In this document: positions 1 to 8,123 of the stretch, piece by piece
Position numbering within the stretch: position 1 is the stretch's first letter
How the letters are laid out: each line of letters opens with the position of its first letter
Source: CBDEFX01 sp965237635
GTDB taxonomy: Bacteria; Chloroflexota; Dehalococcoidia; Lucifugimonadales; CAUZJF01
Assembly (NCBI GenBank): GCA_965237635.1
Contig: CBDEFX010000002.1
Coordinates: forward strand, 248,001-312,000
Reading direction: 5' to 3'
DNA length: 64,000 nucleotides
Program-made: the position numbers and the translations under genes
The notes under the pieces: model-generated
Database searches by the model: none
What the model was told of the DNA's origin: nothing
The model's input: the letters and a program-made list of their open reading frames with translations, nothing else

Positions 1-145
1 CCATCAACTCCAGGTCTTCTGCCCTGGTCGGTACCGACCGGTAGTACACCGAGGCCCGGCTGACGTCAAGCAGGATACATTGACGCACCAAAGACAGTTG
101 CTGGTGGTCTCGGTCTATCATGGCTCGCCGTATGCTGCGACTCAT
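1..145 (-). CDS. IS3 transposase orfB, N-terminal fragment cut by window edge
   Basis: This encodes the first 48 residues of the IS3 orfB protein, essentially the same as the intact orfB at 62470-63405. The start ATG overlaps the orfA stop by four bases (ATGA). In IS3 elements the catalytic OrfAB protein is normally made by a -1 ribosomal frameshift from orfA into orfB. The T-TTT-TTG heptamer (minus strand, plus 163-169) upstream fits that. The catalytic DDE part lies outside the window. Confidence 0.85.
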   Translation of the reverse strand, partial: MSRSIRRAMIDRDHQQLSLVRQCILLDVSRASVYYRSVPTRAEDLELM

Positions 146-441
146 AGACCGGACCTTTCCGACAAAAAATCGCGTTCCACCTTCAGCTGGCCGATGTGCC
201 GGTAGAGGTGGTTAATCTGAGCTTCCTTGGCTTTCTCCTGGGATTTCTGATTGGTGGCAAATAGCTCCGGGGCTCCTTCCGCCAGGGCCCTTTTCCAGGC
301 GTGAATCTGACTGGGATGGACCTCAAATCGGCTGGCCAGCTGGGCGATGGTCTCTTCCCCCGCAAGGGCGGCCAAGGCCACCTTGGCCTTGAACGCCGGA
401 CTGTGCTTATTCCTCGTCTGCTTCATGTCCTGCTCCTCCAC
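142..441 (-). CDS. IS3 transposase orfA (copy 1)
   Basis: This is the IS3-family orfA product, 99 aa from the first ATG (an alternative start is Met-6). Its helix-turn-helix region reads ...ETIAQLASRFEVHPSQIHAWK..., typical of orfA proteins that bind the terminal repeats. The C-terminal third is charged and helical (leucine-zipper-like), as expected for dimerisation. It is identical to the orfA at 63402-63701. Confidence 0.9.
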   Translation of the reverse strand: MEEQDMKQTRNKHSPAFKAKVALAALAGEETIAQLASRFEVHPSQIHAWKRALAEGAPELFATNQKSQEKAKEAQINHLYRHIGQLKVERDFLSERSGL

Positions 442-879
442 GTCGGTTAGTTGCCGGTTATTTTAGGAGCTGGACTCTCTCTTAGCCAGTTGTCTAGTTT
501 TTGGGTACCACCTCAGACCTTTCCGACAAAAAATCGCGTTCCACCTTCAGCTGGCCGATGTGCCGGTAGAGGTGGTTAATCTGAGCTTCCTTGGCTTTCT
601 CCTGGGATTTCTGATTGGTGGCAAATAGCTCCGGGGCTCCTTCCGCCAGGGCCCTTTTCCAGGCGTGAATCTGACTGGGATGAACCTCAAATCGGCTGGC
701 CAGCTGGGCGATGGTCTCTTCCCCCGCAAGGGCGGCCAAGGCCACCTTGGCCTTGAACGCCGGACTGTGCTTATTCCTCGTCTGCTTCATGTCCTGCTCC
801 TCCACGTCGGTTAGTTGCCGGTTATTTTAGGAGCTGGACTCTCTCTTAGCCAGTTGTCTAGTTTTTGGGTACCACCTCA
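152..879. repeat. 364-bp tandem duplication inside IS3
   Basis: Unit 1 is 152-515 and unit 2 is 516-879. Both begin GACCTTTCCGAC and end at the IS terminal repeat (...TACCACCTCA). The units are nearly identical, so the duplication is recent, or a replication or assembly event. Confidence 0.9.
494..805 (-). CDS. IS3 transposase orfA (duplicated copy 2)
   Basis: Second copy of the orfA gene inside the 364-bp tandem duplication. It agrees with copy 1 except for one base near 683 and its end. After ...FLSERS it reads into the terminal repeat of the neighbouring unit, giving the tail EVVPKN before a stop. It has no orfB behind it, so it cannot make the OrfAB fusion. At most it supplies extra OrfA, a known inhibitor of transposition in this family. 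Confidence 0.85.
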   Translation of the reverse strand: MEEQDMKQTRNKHSPAFKAKVALAALAGEETIAQLASRFEVHPSQIHAWKRALAEGAPELFATNQKSQEKAKEAQINHLYRHIGQLKVERDFLSERSEVVPKN

Positions 880-1045
880 ATACCTCACACCGTCTTGGCC
901 GCTCGACCCGATATTACTGAAGTAGAAGACATCGAAGAACGAGTCCACATCGAAGAACGAGTCTACCCCGAAGCTGACGCCATCTTGACCACTGGATCCG
1001 ATATTAGAGACAACCAGATCAGTCCGTTCTCCCAGAGTCTTTCTT

Positions 1046-3027
1046 GATTCCCTCGTAAAAACCCCTCGTCCTCCGGGGGCAATGGGAGGATAATGTGGGG
1101 AAAGGGCGTTGGGGCAGCGCCCGGGCGAGGGAGGGGAGCATGTTCCGAGCGCGAGACCCGCAAGAGAGCCTCTGGCAGTCCCAGTTCCTGGTGACGCCGA
1201 AGAAGGCTAAGCGCCTGGAGGGGAGTTGGGCCGAGGTTTTCCGAAACGAGGCGCTCCCCCTGATTGACGAGGAGCTCTTTGCTCCGATGTACTGCGCGGA
1301 CAACGGCCGTCCCAACCGAGCGGTGCAGACCGTCCTCGGGGTCCACCTTCTCAAAGAGATGTTCAACCTCACCGACGGTGAAGCCCTGGAGCAGCTAGAG
1401 TTCAACCTGCTCTGGCACCACGCCCTGCGGCTGGACATCGAGGAGACCCACCTGCCCCAGAAGACCCTCCACAACTTCCGAGTTCGCCTGATGCAGCACG
1501 ATGGTGGCCGGCTGGCTTTCCGGGAGACCACGGACCGGATCATCCAGGCGCTGGGCATACGCACCGGAAAGCAACGGTTGGACTCCACCCACATCATGAG
1601 CAACATCGCTACACTCACCCGGCTGGGCCTGTTCTGTGAGACGATGCGGTTGTTCCTGCGGGCCTTGCGCTGGGAGCACCCAGAGCTTCGCCCTGTGGTT
1701 CCGGAGGGCCTCCTGGGGCGCTATTTGAAGGAAGAAGACGAGGCGACCCACTACGAGGACGCCCACACGGGGGAGGGTCGGCGACGCTTTTCGGTCTGTG
1801 CCCGGGACCTCTACCGGCTGGTGGACCGGTTCCGTGGCACGACTGCTGCCCAGCTGGAGGAGTACCGGCTGCTGGAGCGGCTGCTGCGGGAGCAGTGCCA
1901 TGTGGGCAAACACCGGGACGGGCGCCCGGGGGACGATGACGACGATGCTGGGGAATGCAAGGTGCCCGTGGCCCTGAAGGACCCGAAGCAGGTGTCCGCC
2001 GACTCGCTGCAATCGCCCCACGACCCGGATGTGACCTACAGCGGCCACAAGGGGAAGGGGTACGAGGTGCAGGTGGCGGAGACCTGCCACGAGGAGAACG
2101 CCACCCAGCTCATCACCCACGTGGAGGTGACCCCCTCGAGTGGGAGCGACACCGACGTGAGCGTGCCGGTCGTTGACGGGCTCGCGGAGCGGAAGGTCCG
2201 ACCGGACGAGCTCTTCGTCGACACGGCGTATGGGTCGGGCCGCAACGCCTTCGAAGCCTCGCGCCGGGGAACGGAACTGGTGAGCCCGGTGGCGGGGTCG
2301 GCACCGGGGAACTCGCACGAAGGAGAGCGTGACGGACCACCGCCGCTCACCGCCGCGGACTTCCAGATCGACGTCACAGGGGAGCAGGCCACGGTGTGCC
2401 CCGCCGGCCACCCGTCCATCGAGGAGTACGAGTTGGAGGATGCGCCGGAGCGGGTAGAGGTCCACTTTGCCGGGACAACATGCGAGCCCTGCCCCTTGCG
2501 GTCCCGTTGCCCAGTGAAGCTAGACCGGCGTGCGGGGGACTACGTCCTCAAGGCGGACCTGGTGAAGGTGAACATCGAGCGGCGCCGGAGGGCCGAGGCC
2601 ACCGAGGAGTGGCGCAAGCGGTATGCCATAAGGGCCGGGATCGAGGGAACGAACTCCGAGCTGAAGCGCGCCCACGGGCTTGGGCGCTTGCGGGTGCGAG
2701 GGGGCCGTCGGGTGCGGCTTGCCGTCTACCTGAAGGCGTTGGCGTGCAACTTCAAGCGGATGGTCCATGCACGCCTGGTGGAGATGGAGAACACGGCTCA
2801 GCGGGCGGTCGGGACGGTACCTGCGGTCGCGGCCACATGAGGGCGCCGCTCCACAACTTCCACCGGGTGCCCTGAGCCACGGAATGGGTACCGCAACGGG
2901 ATCACGCTTGTCCTGAGCGCGGCAGATGGTGCGGTGAGGCCAGCAGCCGGCATCCCGTGGCCTCCTCCCTTCCAGGCCCCTTCGCACGCCAGGGTTCATC
3001 TCAAACAGGCCTTTTTGCGAGGGAATC
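1046..3027 (+). mobile_element. IS1182-type insertion sequence, complete
   Basis: The element is 1982 bp. Its terminal inverted repeats begin GATTCCCTCGTAAAAA on the left and GATTCCCTCGCAAAAA on the right (15 of 16 matching). It is flanked by direct repeats TTTCTT (1040-1045 and 3028-3033). Removing it restores the reading frame of the interrupted secreted-protein gene, which confirms the ends. It carries a single transposase gene. Confidence 0.88.
1140..2840 (+). CDS. IS1182-type transposase
   Basis: DDE transposase of about 566 aa. It is apparently intact and probably functional. ATG 1140 is chosen because GAGGGGAGC lies directly upstream and the alignable part starts MFRARDPQ; an upstream in-frame start at 1095 would add 15 residues. 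The N-terminal region (about 30-110) is the DUF772-like helical domain. Catalytic candidates are Asp in RLDSTHIMSN, Asp in LFVDTAYGSGRN and Glu in RAGIEGTNSELKRAHG. A cysteine-rich insert (CEPCPLRSRC) precedes the last catalytic motif, as is usual for this family. Confidence 0.92.
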   Translation: MFRARDPQESLWQSQFLVTPKKAKRLEGSWAEVFRNEALPLIDEELFAPMYCADNGRPNRAVQTVLGVHLLKEMFNLTDGEALEQLEFNLLWHHALRLDIEETHLPQKTLHNFRVRLMQHDGGRLAFRETTDRIIQALGIRTGKQRLDSTHIMSNIATLTRLGLFCETMRLFLRALRWEHPELRPVVPEGLLGRYLKEEDEATHYEDAHTGEGRRRFSVCARDLYRLVDRFRGTTAAQLEEYRLLERLLREQCHVGKHRDGRPGDDDDDAGECKVPVALKDPKQVSADSLQSPHDPDVTYSGHKGKGYEVQVAETCHEENATQLITHVEVTPSSGSDTDVSVPVVDGLAERKVRPDELFVDTAYGSGRNAFEASRRGTELVSPVAGSAPGNSHEGERDGPPPLTAADFQIDVTGEQATVCPAGHPSIEEYELEDAPERVEVHFAGTTCEPCPLRSRCPVKLDRRAGDYVLKADLVKVNIERRRRAEATEEWRKRYAIRAGIEGTNSELKRAHGLGRLRVRGGRRVRLAVYLKALACNFKRMVHARLVEMENTAQRAVGTVPAVAAT

Positions 3028-3160
3028 TTTCTTGCGTCGAGCGGGAATTCAATAGCTAGGTCTAACTGAGCCTGGGTTTGAGCTGCCTCGGATTGTGGCT
3101 GGGCCACCACTAGTACCGGTTCCATGTGTATGTGACAAATATAAGAAATAGGTTAGTCTT

Positions 3161-3664
3161 GTGTATGATCCTATAAGGAGGACATACGAAGACATGCCTG
3201 CTCTCAAGTACAAGGTGGAGTTGAACGAGTCGGAGCGGACACATCTCAAGCAGATGGCGAGTCGTGGGGAGACTTCGGCCCGTAAGGTCAAGCGAGCGCT
3301 GGTGTTGCTGAAGGCAGACGAAGGTCTGATCGACCGTGACATCGCCAGCGGACTATTGATAAGCGCCTCCACGGTGGGACGTGTGCGCACGCAGTTTGTA
3401 CAGGAAGGACTCGACAGTGCGCTCATTGAACGCCCGCGACCAGGACAGAGGCGCAAGTTGGACGGTAGGCAGGAAGCGCACCTAGTCGCCATTGCCTGCA
3501 GCGATGCGCCCGAAGGACACACGCACTGGACGCTGCAACTGCTTGCCGACAAGGTGGTCCAGATGGGGTTTGCCGAGAGCATCTCCCTCGAGACGGTGCG
3601 CCAGACGCTCAAAAAAACGAACTCAAGCCGTGGACGAAGAAGGAATGGTGCATCCCGGAGGTGA
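3161..3664 (+). CDS. IS630 transposase, N-terminal ORF (helix-turn-helix)
   Basis: This is the DNA-binding half of an IS630 transposase, 167 aa in the zero frame, with homeodomain-like HTH segments (about 25-60 and 95-145). An A7 run at 3611-3617 marks the point where a -1 slip would carry ribosomes into the catalytic frame. The shifted reading LKKNELKPWTKKEWCIPEV is the usual IS630 linker, so the last 17 zero-frame residues are probably not part of the working transposase. The start is probably ATG 3195 (MPALKYKVEL), preceded by AAGGAGG at 3175-3181. The 3161 start is the longest possible. Confidence 0.88.
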   Translation: MYDPIRRTYEDMPALKYKVELNESERTHLKQMASRGETSARKVKRALVLLKADEGLIDRDIASGLLISASTVGRVRTQFVQEGLDSALIERPRPGQRRKLDGRQEAHLVAIACSDAPEGHTHWTLQLLADKVVQMGFAESISLETVRQTLKKTNSSRGRRRNGASRR

Positions 3665-4311
3665 GCGGGAAGTTCGTGGCTCGAATGGAGAATGTGCTGG
3701 ACCTGTACCATGAAGACTACGACCCCGACCATCCCGTGGTCTGTTTCGACGAGACGTCCAAGCAATTGGTGGCCGACAAGAGACCGTCCATCGGGGCCAG
3801 GCCGGGTCGAGTGGAACGATATGACTACGAGTACAAGCGAAACGGGACCCGAAACCTGTTCATGTTCTGTGAGCCGAAAGCTGGCTGGAGGCATGTCGAG
3901 GTGACCGAGCGTCGCACTGCTGTGGACTTCGCACATCAGATGAGGTGGCTGGCAGACGAGGCATACCCTCATACAAAAACGATACGGCTGGTGCTGGACA
4001 ATCTCAACACTCACAAGCTGGGTTCGTTGTACGACGTCTTCGAGCCAGCCGAAGCGCGGCGGATCGCCAAGCGCCTGGAGTTCCACTACACTCCAGTACA
4101 CGGCAGTTGGCTGAACATGGCTGAGATAGAGTTGAGCGTCTTCAGCAACCAGTGTCTCAACCGTCGAATCAGCGACGAGGTGGTACTGAAGCGAGAGGTC
4201 TCGGCGCTGGAACATGAGCGCAATGAGGCTGTCGCCGTCATAGACTGGCGTTCCTCCACTCAGGACGCTCGCACTAAACTTCAACACATCTATCCATCAT
4301 ATTCATATTGA
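3661..4311 (+). CDS. IS630 transposase, C-terminal DDE ORF
   Basis: Catalytic half of the IS630 transposase. The GTG at 3661 overlaps the upstream stop by four bases (GTGA), but translation by -1 frameshifting at 3611-3617 is more likely. The DDE residues are visible: Asp in VVCFDETSKQLV, Asp in RLVLDNLNTHK and Glu in SWLNMAEIELSVFSNQCL. The protein is intact to the stop at 4311, just inside the right terminal repeat. Confidence 0.9.
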   Translation: MSGKFVARMENVLDLYHEDYDPDHPVVCFDETSKQLVADKRPSIGARPGRVERYDYEYKRNGTRNLFMFCEPKAGWRHVEVTERRTAVDFAHQMRWLADEAYPHTKTIRLVLDNLNTHKLGSLYDVFEPAEARRIAKRLEFHYTPVHGSWLNMAEIELSVFSNQCLNRRISDEVVLKREVSALEHERNEAVAVIDWRSSTQDARTKLQHIYPSYSY

Positions 4312-4650
4312 CACGGTACTAGTCCCGCAACTGCAACTACTGCTACCAGACCTGCTGCCAACAAAACGATGTTCCTTTTCCTACTCATGCTGCCTCCTCA
4401 CATATTGGATTGTAATGAGCGTATCATCGCAATCGCCGCTAATCAATGCCCCGCGCAATTCGATTGGCCAACCATCTATGGGGCGGTATATGTGACCTCC
4501 CTTTTGTTGCTAATATTGCTGCGGACTGATGGACATCGCCCGGCACGGCATGATACCTACGATCAGTAGACCCTCGGTTTGACCCAAACAGGTCACCCTC
4601 GTTTCACCGAATTAGGTAGTAGCGCGCCGACTCTCGGAGGGAGTGCCAAC

Positions 4651-5445
4651 GTGCTTATGAGAGGTCTCGCCGTCCTAGCTTTGATGATGTTCGCCGCGGT
4701 TGCCAGTCCGGGTGCCGCGAACGCGGTTTCATTGGGCGGTATTATGTACTACCCTCGGGCCGACGGCGTTGTTGCCGGGATCAATGTCGACACGGGCGTG
4801 GAGGTGGAAACGGTCCCAAGCGCCAGCTTTGTTGGGGCAAACGTAGGGAGCGCGCGGGAGATTGCCTTCGACCCTGTCACCCGCATGATCTGGTACTCGG
4901 CCACGGACGGTCTCATCTACTCAGTCCACGTCGACACGTCGGCAGCCGGGCCCAGCATAACCACGATACCTGGGGCGAATGTGGGCGCCTCTCGGCACGT
5001 CTTTATCGACTACGTGAGGCGTGAGTTGATAACTCCTATCACCGACGGGTCCATCCAGATGTACAACCTCAGTGACCAGCAGGCTTCCGGTTTCATAACG
5101 TCAACATTCTTCACAGACGGAAACGTTGGAGTGTTTCGGCACTTCGCCTCAGACGAAAGGACTGGGACTATCTGGTATGCGGCAACAGACGGAAGCTTTC
5201 GGGAGATGGACCCGGACTCACAGACCCACACAGGACGCACGATCCCCTTTAGCGTTCAGATAGGCGCGAACCCTGGAGCGTCTCGCCATATGGTGGTCGA
5301 CCCTTTGAGAGACCTTCTGCTTTACGCAGTAACAGATGGCAGTGTTTCATCAATCGACCTCACCTCGCTTCTCGGGGACTCGTTTGCGATTCCTTCGTCC
5401 GTGTTCGACAACGCGGGGCCGGAAGCCGGGCGTATTATTACCTAA
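4651..5445 (+). CDS. Secreted propeller-like repeat protein; C-terminal sorting tail lost to a frameshift
   Basis: GTG 4651 (or ATG 4657) is preferred over an upstream start at 4579 because CGGAGGG precedes it and a signal peptide follows directly (MRGLAVLALMMFAAVASPGAANA). The mature part holds four repeats of about 50 residues, each with G-A-N-x-G-x-S-R followed by an x-YxATDG-type strand, suggesting a beta-propeller. Past a frameshift near 5415-5435 another frame runs to 5567. It reads GSRAYYYLNPP, then VPGLSVYGLLAL, a hydrophobic segment and an RRRK tail, resembling IPTL-CTERM sorting signals. The shift may be real or a sequencing error. Ligand and partners are unknown. Confidence 0.65.
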   Translation: MLMRGLAVLALMMFAAVASPGAANAVSLGGIMYYPRADGVVAGINVDTGVEVETVPSASFVGANVGSAREIAFDPVTRMIWYSATDGLIYSVHVDTSAAGPSITTIPGANVGASRHVFIDYVRRELITPITDGSIQMYNLSDQQASGFITSTFFTDGNVGVFRHFASDERTGTIWYAATDGSFREMDPDSQTHTGRTIPFSVQIGANPGASRHMVVDPLRDLLLYAVTDGSVSSIDLTSLLGDSFAIPSSVFDNAGPEAGRIIT

Positions 5446-5599
5446 ACCCGCCGGATCCAAACGTTGTGGTCCCTGGGTTGTCTGTCTATGGTTTACTGGC
5501 GCTCGCTACTGTCGCGTTCATCGCCGTCACCGCAACTATGCGACGACGTAAACCGACGGGAGCGTAACGACTCCGCTATCGCGTCATCGCCCGCTGTAA

Positions 5600-5968
5600 A
5601 TGTCAATACTCGCCGAGCGACTTCGCCGCCAGAATCTCATCCCACCTCTTGATGACCGCGGGGGCTACATCGACCTATTCAGATCGCTGCAACCGGTGTC
5701 ACCGCGTGCGTATTCACGACCAGGGTCGCCTCCGCAGCTCACCCACCGAACGACGTTCAGTGATGGCGACGAAGCGGACAAGCTGCGGGCTGACCGCACC
5801 ATCGTGAAGGGGCGTTTCCTCGGCGGCACGATCGGATACGTGCTTGCAGATGACCTGGAACTCTATGCAAACGCATTCTCCAGGCCATTGCCCAGTCCGA
5901 CGTACGTTCAGCAGACCGTTCTCGACGCCGTGACACAGCAGAGCCCGCTTACACCCAGACTCGTTAAG
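5600..5968 (+). pseudogene. Truncated gene of unknown family, cut by IS1380 copy A
   Basis: About 122 residues from ATG 5600 (MSILAERLRRQNLIPPLDD...), rich in Arg and Pro, with a well-formed stretch GRFLGGTIGYVLADDLELYANAF. The frame then runs into the IS1380 end, so the last residues seen (KPESTEGH...) are IS sequence. No ribosome site is obvious, so the start is uncertain. The family was not recognised. The target duplication around copy A is imperfect (TTAAG/TTAAC), so the missing 3' part may have been deleted. Confidence 0.45.
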
Positions 5969-7689
5969 CCCGAATCCACCGAAGGACACCGATGGACGGC
6001 GTGAGGAAAGTGGAAGGGGGGTGAGGGAGCTACAGGGGAAATAGCCTGGGTTCCATTTGGGGTAGGGAGGTCGGCGGACGGTCTTCATCGCCGCACAGGG
6101 GCCCCTATGGCCGTCTGCGGGAGCTGTGATGCGCGGGATGGCGAGAGAATACGCAGCAGGGAACTCTCTCGGACCGGGCTGGCACGAGTCTGCGGGGATC
6201 TTCGGTTGTCCGGTGGGTGGGTCGGTCGCCGACGATGCCGTCAGGCCGGGAGTGGAATGGCTCGCAGCCGGGCCAAGGCACGGCTGAACTTCTCAGCCCA
6301 AGGCCAGCGATCCGGAAGATGCAGGGTCAACCGGCGTGCCGAGCGGGTGAGCCGTCCGGCCAGGGAGAAGAACCGCCGCCGGAGGGTCTTGGTGGTGGCT
6401 ATCCGCTCTCCCAGACCGATCCGCGCCGTCCAGCGGGCCAGGTTGTGGGCCATCGTCTGGACGGCCAGCCAGGCGCCGTTGGCGGCGAAGCGGCCCGAGG
6501 GGAGATGGTTCAGCCCGACGCCGTACTTGAGGTCGCGTATGGCATTCTCGATCTCGGCGTGGCGGCGATGGTCAGCCTCCAGTTCGAGCAACTCCCCGTC
6601 CCGGTCGGTGATGAAGCCATGATAGCTGTATTTGGCGAAGAGGGCCAGTTGGGAACCGGGCGTCGGCTTCACCCGCCGGACGATGAGCCGTACCGGCGCG
6701 GCGTCCGCCTCGGCCTGGAAGGGGGTGCAGGTGGTCTCGGCCACATCGGCGGCACCGTCCATCCAGTAAGGAATCGGCGTCCAGGCATCTTCGGGTATCG
6801 CCTCGATGAGATTGTGCAGGCTTTTGTGCTGGCGGATGGTGATGGAGAAGCGGACATCCATCTTGCGGCAGACGGATACCACGCCATGAGTGTAGAACCC
6901 GCTGTCGGCCCGTAGCGTGAGTCGTCCGTCGGCCCCGGCGTAGCGCACCCGCCCCACCGTCTCCCGCAGGAAGTGGGCGGCGCCGCGGGCGGTGTTGGCC
7001 CGGCCCTCGCGCAGCCGGGACATCAGCACGTCTCCGGTGCCGGCGGCGATGGCCGGCAGCGGGTGGTAGCCCCGCTTGCCGGTATAGCCGTGGTGGCGGG
7101 CGCCCTCCTTGGCCAGTCCGTAGGTCTCGCAGATGGTGGAGTCCAGGTCAATGGTCAGGGGCCCGTCGCCGGGTCCCGCCCCGGCCTGCCAAGCCCGGGC
7201 CAGCAACTCGCGGCTCACCCGGTCGAGTTGACGGACGTGGCCCCGCCGGAAGCTGCGCAGGAAGGTGCCCAGGGTGGATGGCGCCTTGACCGTGCCGCCC
7301 AGGGTGCAGGCCGTCCCCCCGGTGCGCAACACATCGGCGTCGTCAATGCAGTCGCCCCCAGCCAGCGCAGACGCCACCAGCGTCATCATCTTGTCGCTCG
7401 TGTTCGCCCGCCCCGGGGCATCGCCCAGGTCGAGGCGCTGCCGGACGCAGTTCGGGCAGGCCGAGGTGCCGCGCCAGGGTGGCCGGAAGGAGCAGCCCGG
7501 CATTGGCCACCAAGCGGCGATCGTCGAAGGTGATTTGGGATCCGGTCGGGGTGGTTGCGTGGCAGCATCTACTGGGTGCTCCTTTTCCGGGGCCGTTTTT
7601 TTGCTACAAAACCATTATCCCAGAAGCACAGGAGCGCCTTCTTGCCGCCTCAGGACGCTAACCCGACGCCCTCCTTCGGTGGATTCGGG
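5969..7689 (-). mobile_element. IS1380-type element, copy A
   Basis: The element is 1721 bp with inverted repeats CCCGAATCCACCGAAGGA at both ends. Flanking pentamers are TTAAG (5964-5968) and TTAAC (7690-7694), one mismatch, so either a base has changed or the flanks were recombined. It is 2 bp longer than copies D, E and F because of two 1-bp insertions in the transposase gene. Confidence 0.92.
6241..7568 (-). pseudogene. IS1380 transposase, copy A, two frameshifts
   Basis: It aligns along its whole length to the 441-aa transposase of copies B-E. An extra G near 7538 and an extra C near 7450 break the frame in the first 45 codons. The catalytic core downstream is open and unchanged (LDSTICETYG, LRADSGFYTH, AEIENAIRDLKYG), but no complete protein can be made from its own start at 7566-7568. 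It might still be moved in trans by the intact copies. Confidence 0.85.
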
Positions 7690-8096
7690 TTAACCCGGCG
7701 GTGAGGACGCGGCACCCGATGACTTTTAGCCTGCTCTAGCTGCTCCTCGGTCTGCTGGAGCTGATTGGCAAGGTTGGTGACCTGCAGTCTGAGTTGGCGT
7801 AGCTGCTCTTCGCTATCGCGCTCAGAATGCCCTTCAGTTGGCTGAGACATGTTTTCGGGCGGTCGCATCCCTGAGCCGAAGTCACTGGGCCTCTCTGGCT
7901 TCTCGGTGGGAGGAGAATCGCTGCTCCGAAGCTGATTCGTTAGCAGGTCTACCTGCGCTTCGAGTTGGCCTATTCTGAGCATAGCCTCGCCATACCGACT
8001 CACGAGGGCATCGTAGTCCGGTAGGCTCTGGGAACTACTCTCGTGAGCGTCTTGCGACTGAGACCAGCCCGGTGACCGCGACTGCTGATCGTCCAA
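7690..8096 (-). CDS. Coiled-coil protein gene, 3' end cut by IS1380 copy A
   Basis: About 135 native residues (MDDQQSRSPGWSQSQDAH...). It has two predicted coiled-coil stretches (about residues 28-56 and 90-120: heptad-rich YGEAMLRIGQLEAQVDLL and LRLQVTNLANQLQQTEEQL) joined by a Pro/Ser-rich linker. It follows prmC on the same strand with a 27-bp gap, so it is the last gene of the prfA-prmC run. The final residues (VNPNPPKEGVG...) come from the IS end, so the true C-terminus is missing. Function unknown. Confidence 0.55.
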
Positions 8097-8123
8097 CGGC
8101 CTTACTCCTCTTGTTGGACGTCC

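Larger units (their letters stand above)
1..879 (-). mobile_element. IS3-family element, right part only, with internal tandem duplication
   Basis: Positions 1-151 match 63261-63411 of the intact IS3 copy near the other end of the window almost base for base, so the window starts inside orfB. The element's terminal repeat (TGAGGTGGTACCC on the minus strand) ends at 879. A 364-bp unit (152-515) containing orfA and the terminal repeat is repeated directly at 516-879. The orfB end lies outside the window. The flank beyond 879 is the disrupted secreted-protein gene. Confidence 0.9.
3113..4319 (+). mobile_element. IS630-type insertion sequence, copy 1
   Basis: The element is 1207 bp. Its outermost inverted repeat is GTACCG/CGGTAC and it is flanked by the TA duplication typical of IS630/Tc1 elements (3111-3112 and 4320-4321). 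The second copy at 34557-35763 has the same length and the same encoded proteins. The target here was CTAGT inside the secreted-protein gene, and collapsing one TA restores that frame. Confidence 0.92.
880..4388 (-). pseudogene. Secreted repeat protein gene disrupted by three IS elements
   Basis: If the IS1182 and IS630 elements and one copy of each target duplication are removed, one open frame runs leftward from ATG 4386-4388, which has an AGGAGG ribosome site 6 nt upstream. It starts MSRKRNIVLLAAGLVAVVAV, a clear signal peptide or membrane anchor (KR charge, hydrophobic core, ending near VVAQP). It continues across 3110-3028 and 1045-880 without a stop. The distal part has two copies of SNIGSSGQDGV about 30 residues apart, with a doubled VDSFFD between them. 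An IS3 element truncates it at 879. The family was not recognised; it is likely extracellular. The start lies divergent to the secreted protein at 4651. Confidence 0.75.

Noticed and set aside
929..963. Two 17-bp direct repeats with a 1-bp gap, possibly a CRISPR-like or regulatory repeat.
   Set aside because: They encode a doubled VDSFFD in the rebuilt secreted-protein frame, so they are coding repeats. No CRISPR array or cas gene is present.
1395..2465. 356-residue antisense frame inside the IS1182 transposase.
   Set aside because: It is a shadow ORF; the plus-strand frame carries all catalytic motifs.
3049..4287. Long antisense frame over the IS630 element (about 412 residues).
   Set aside because: It runs opposite the transposase genes with no ribosome site or family features.
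4369..4569. 66-residue frame with a hydrophobic start (MFLFLLMLPP...).
   Set aside because: It overlaps the start and ribosome site of the rebuilt minus-strand gene and has no ribosome site of its own.
6107..7533. Long open frames antisense to the IS1380 transposase and in its tail (for example about 171, 186 and 232 residues), repeated with every copy.
   Set aside because: They are shadows of G+C-rich coding sequence and the non-coding tail. Compositions are biased (Arg/Pro/Gly) and no motif is visible.
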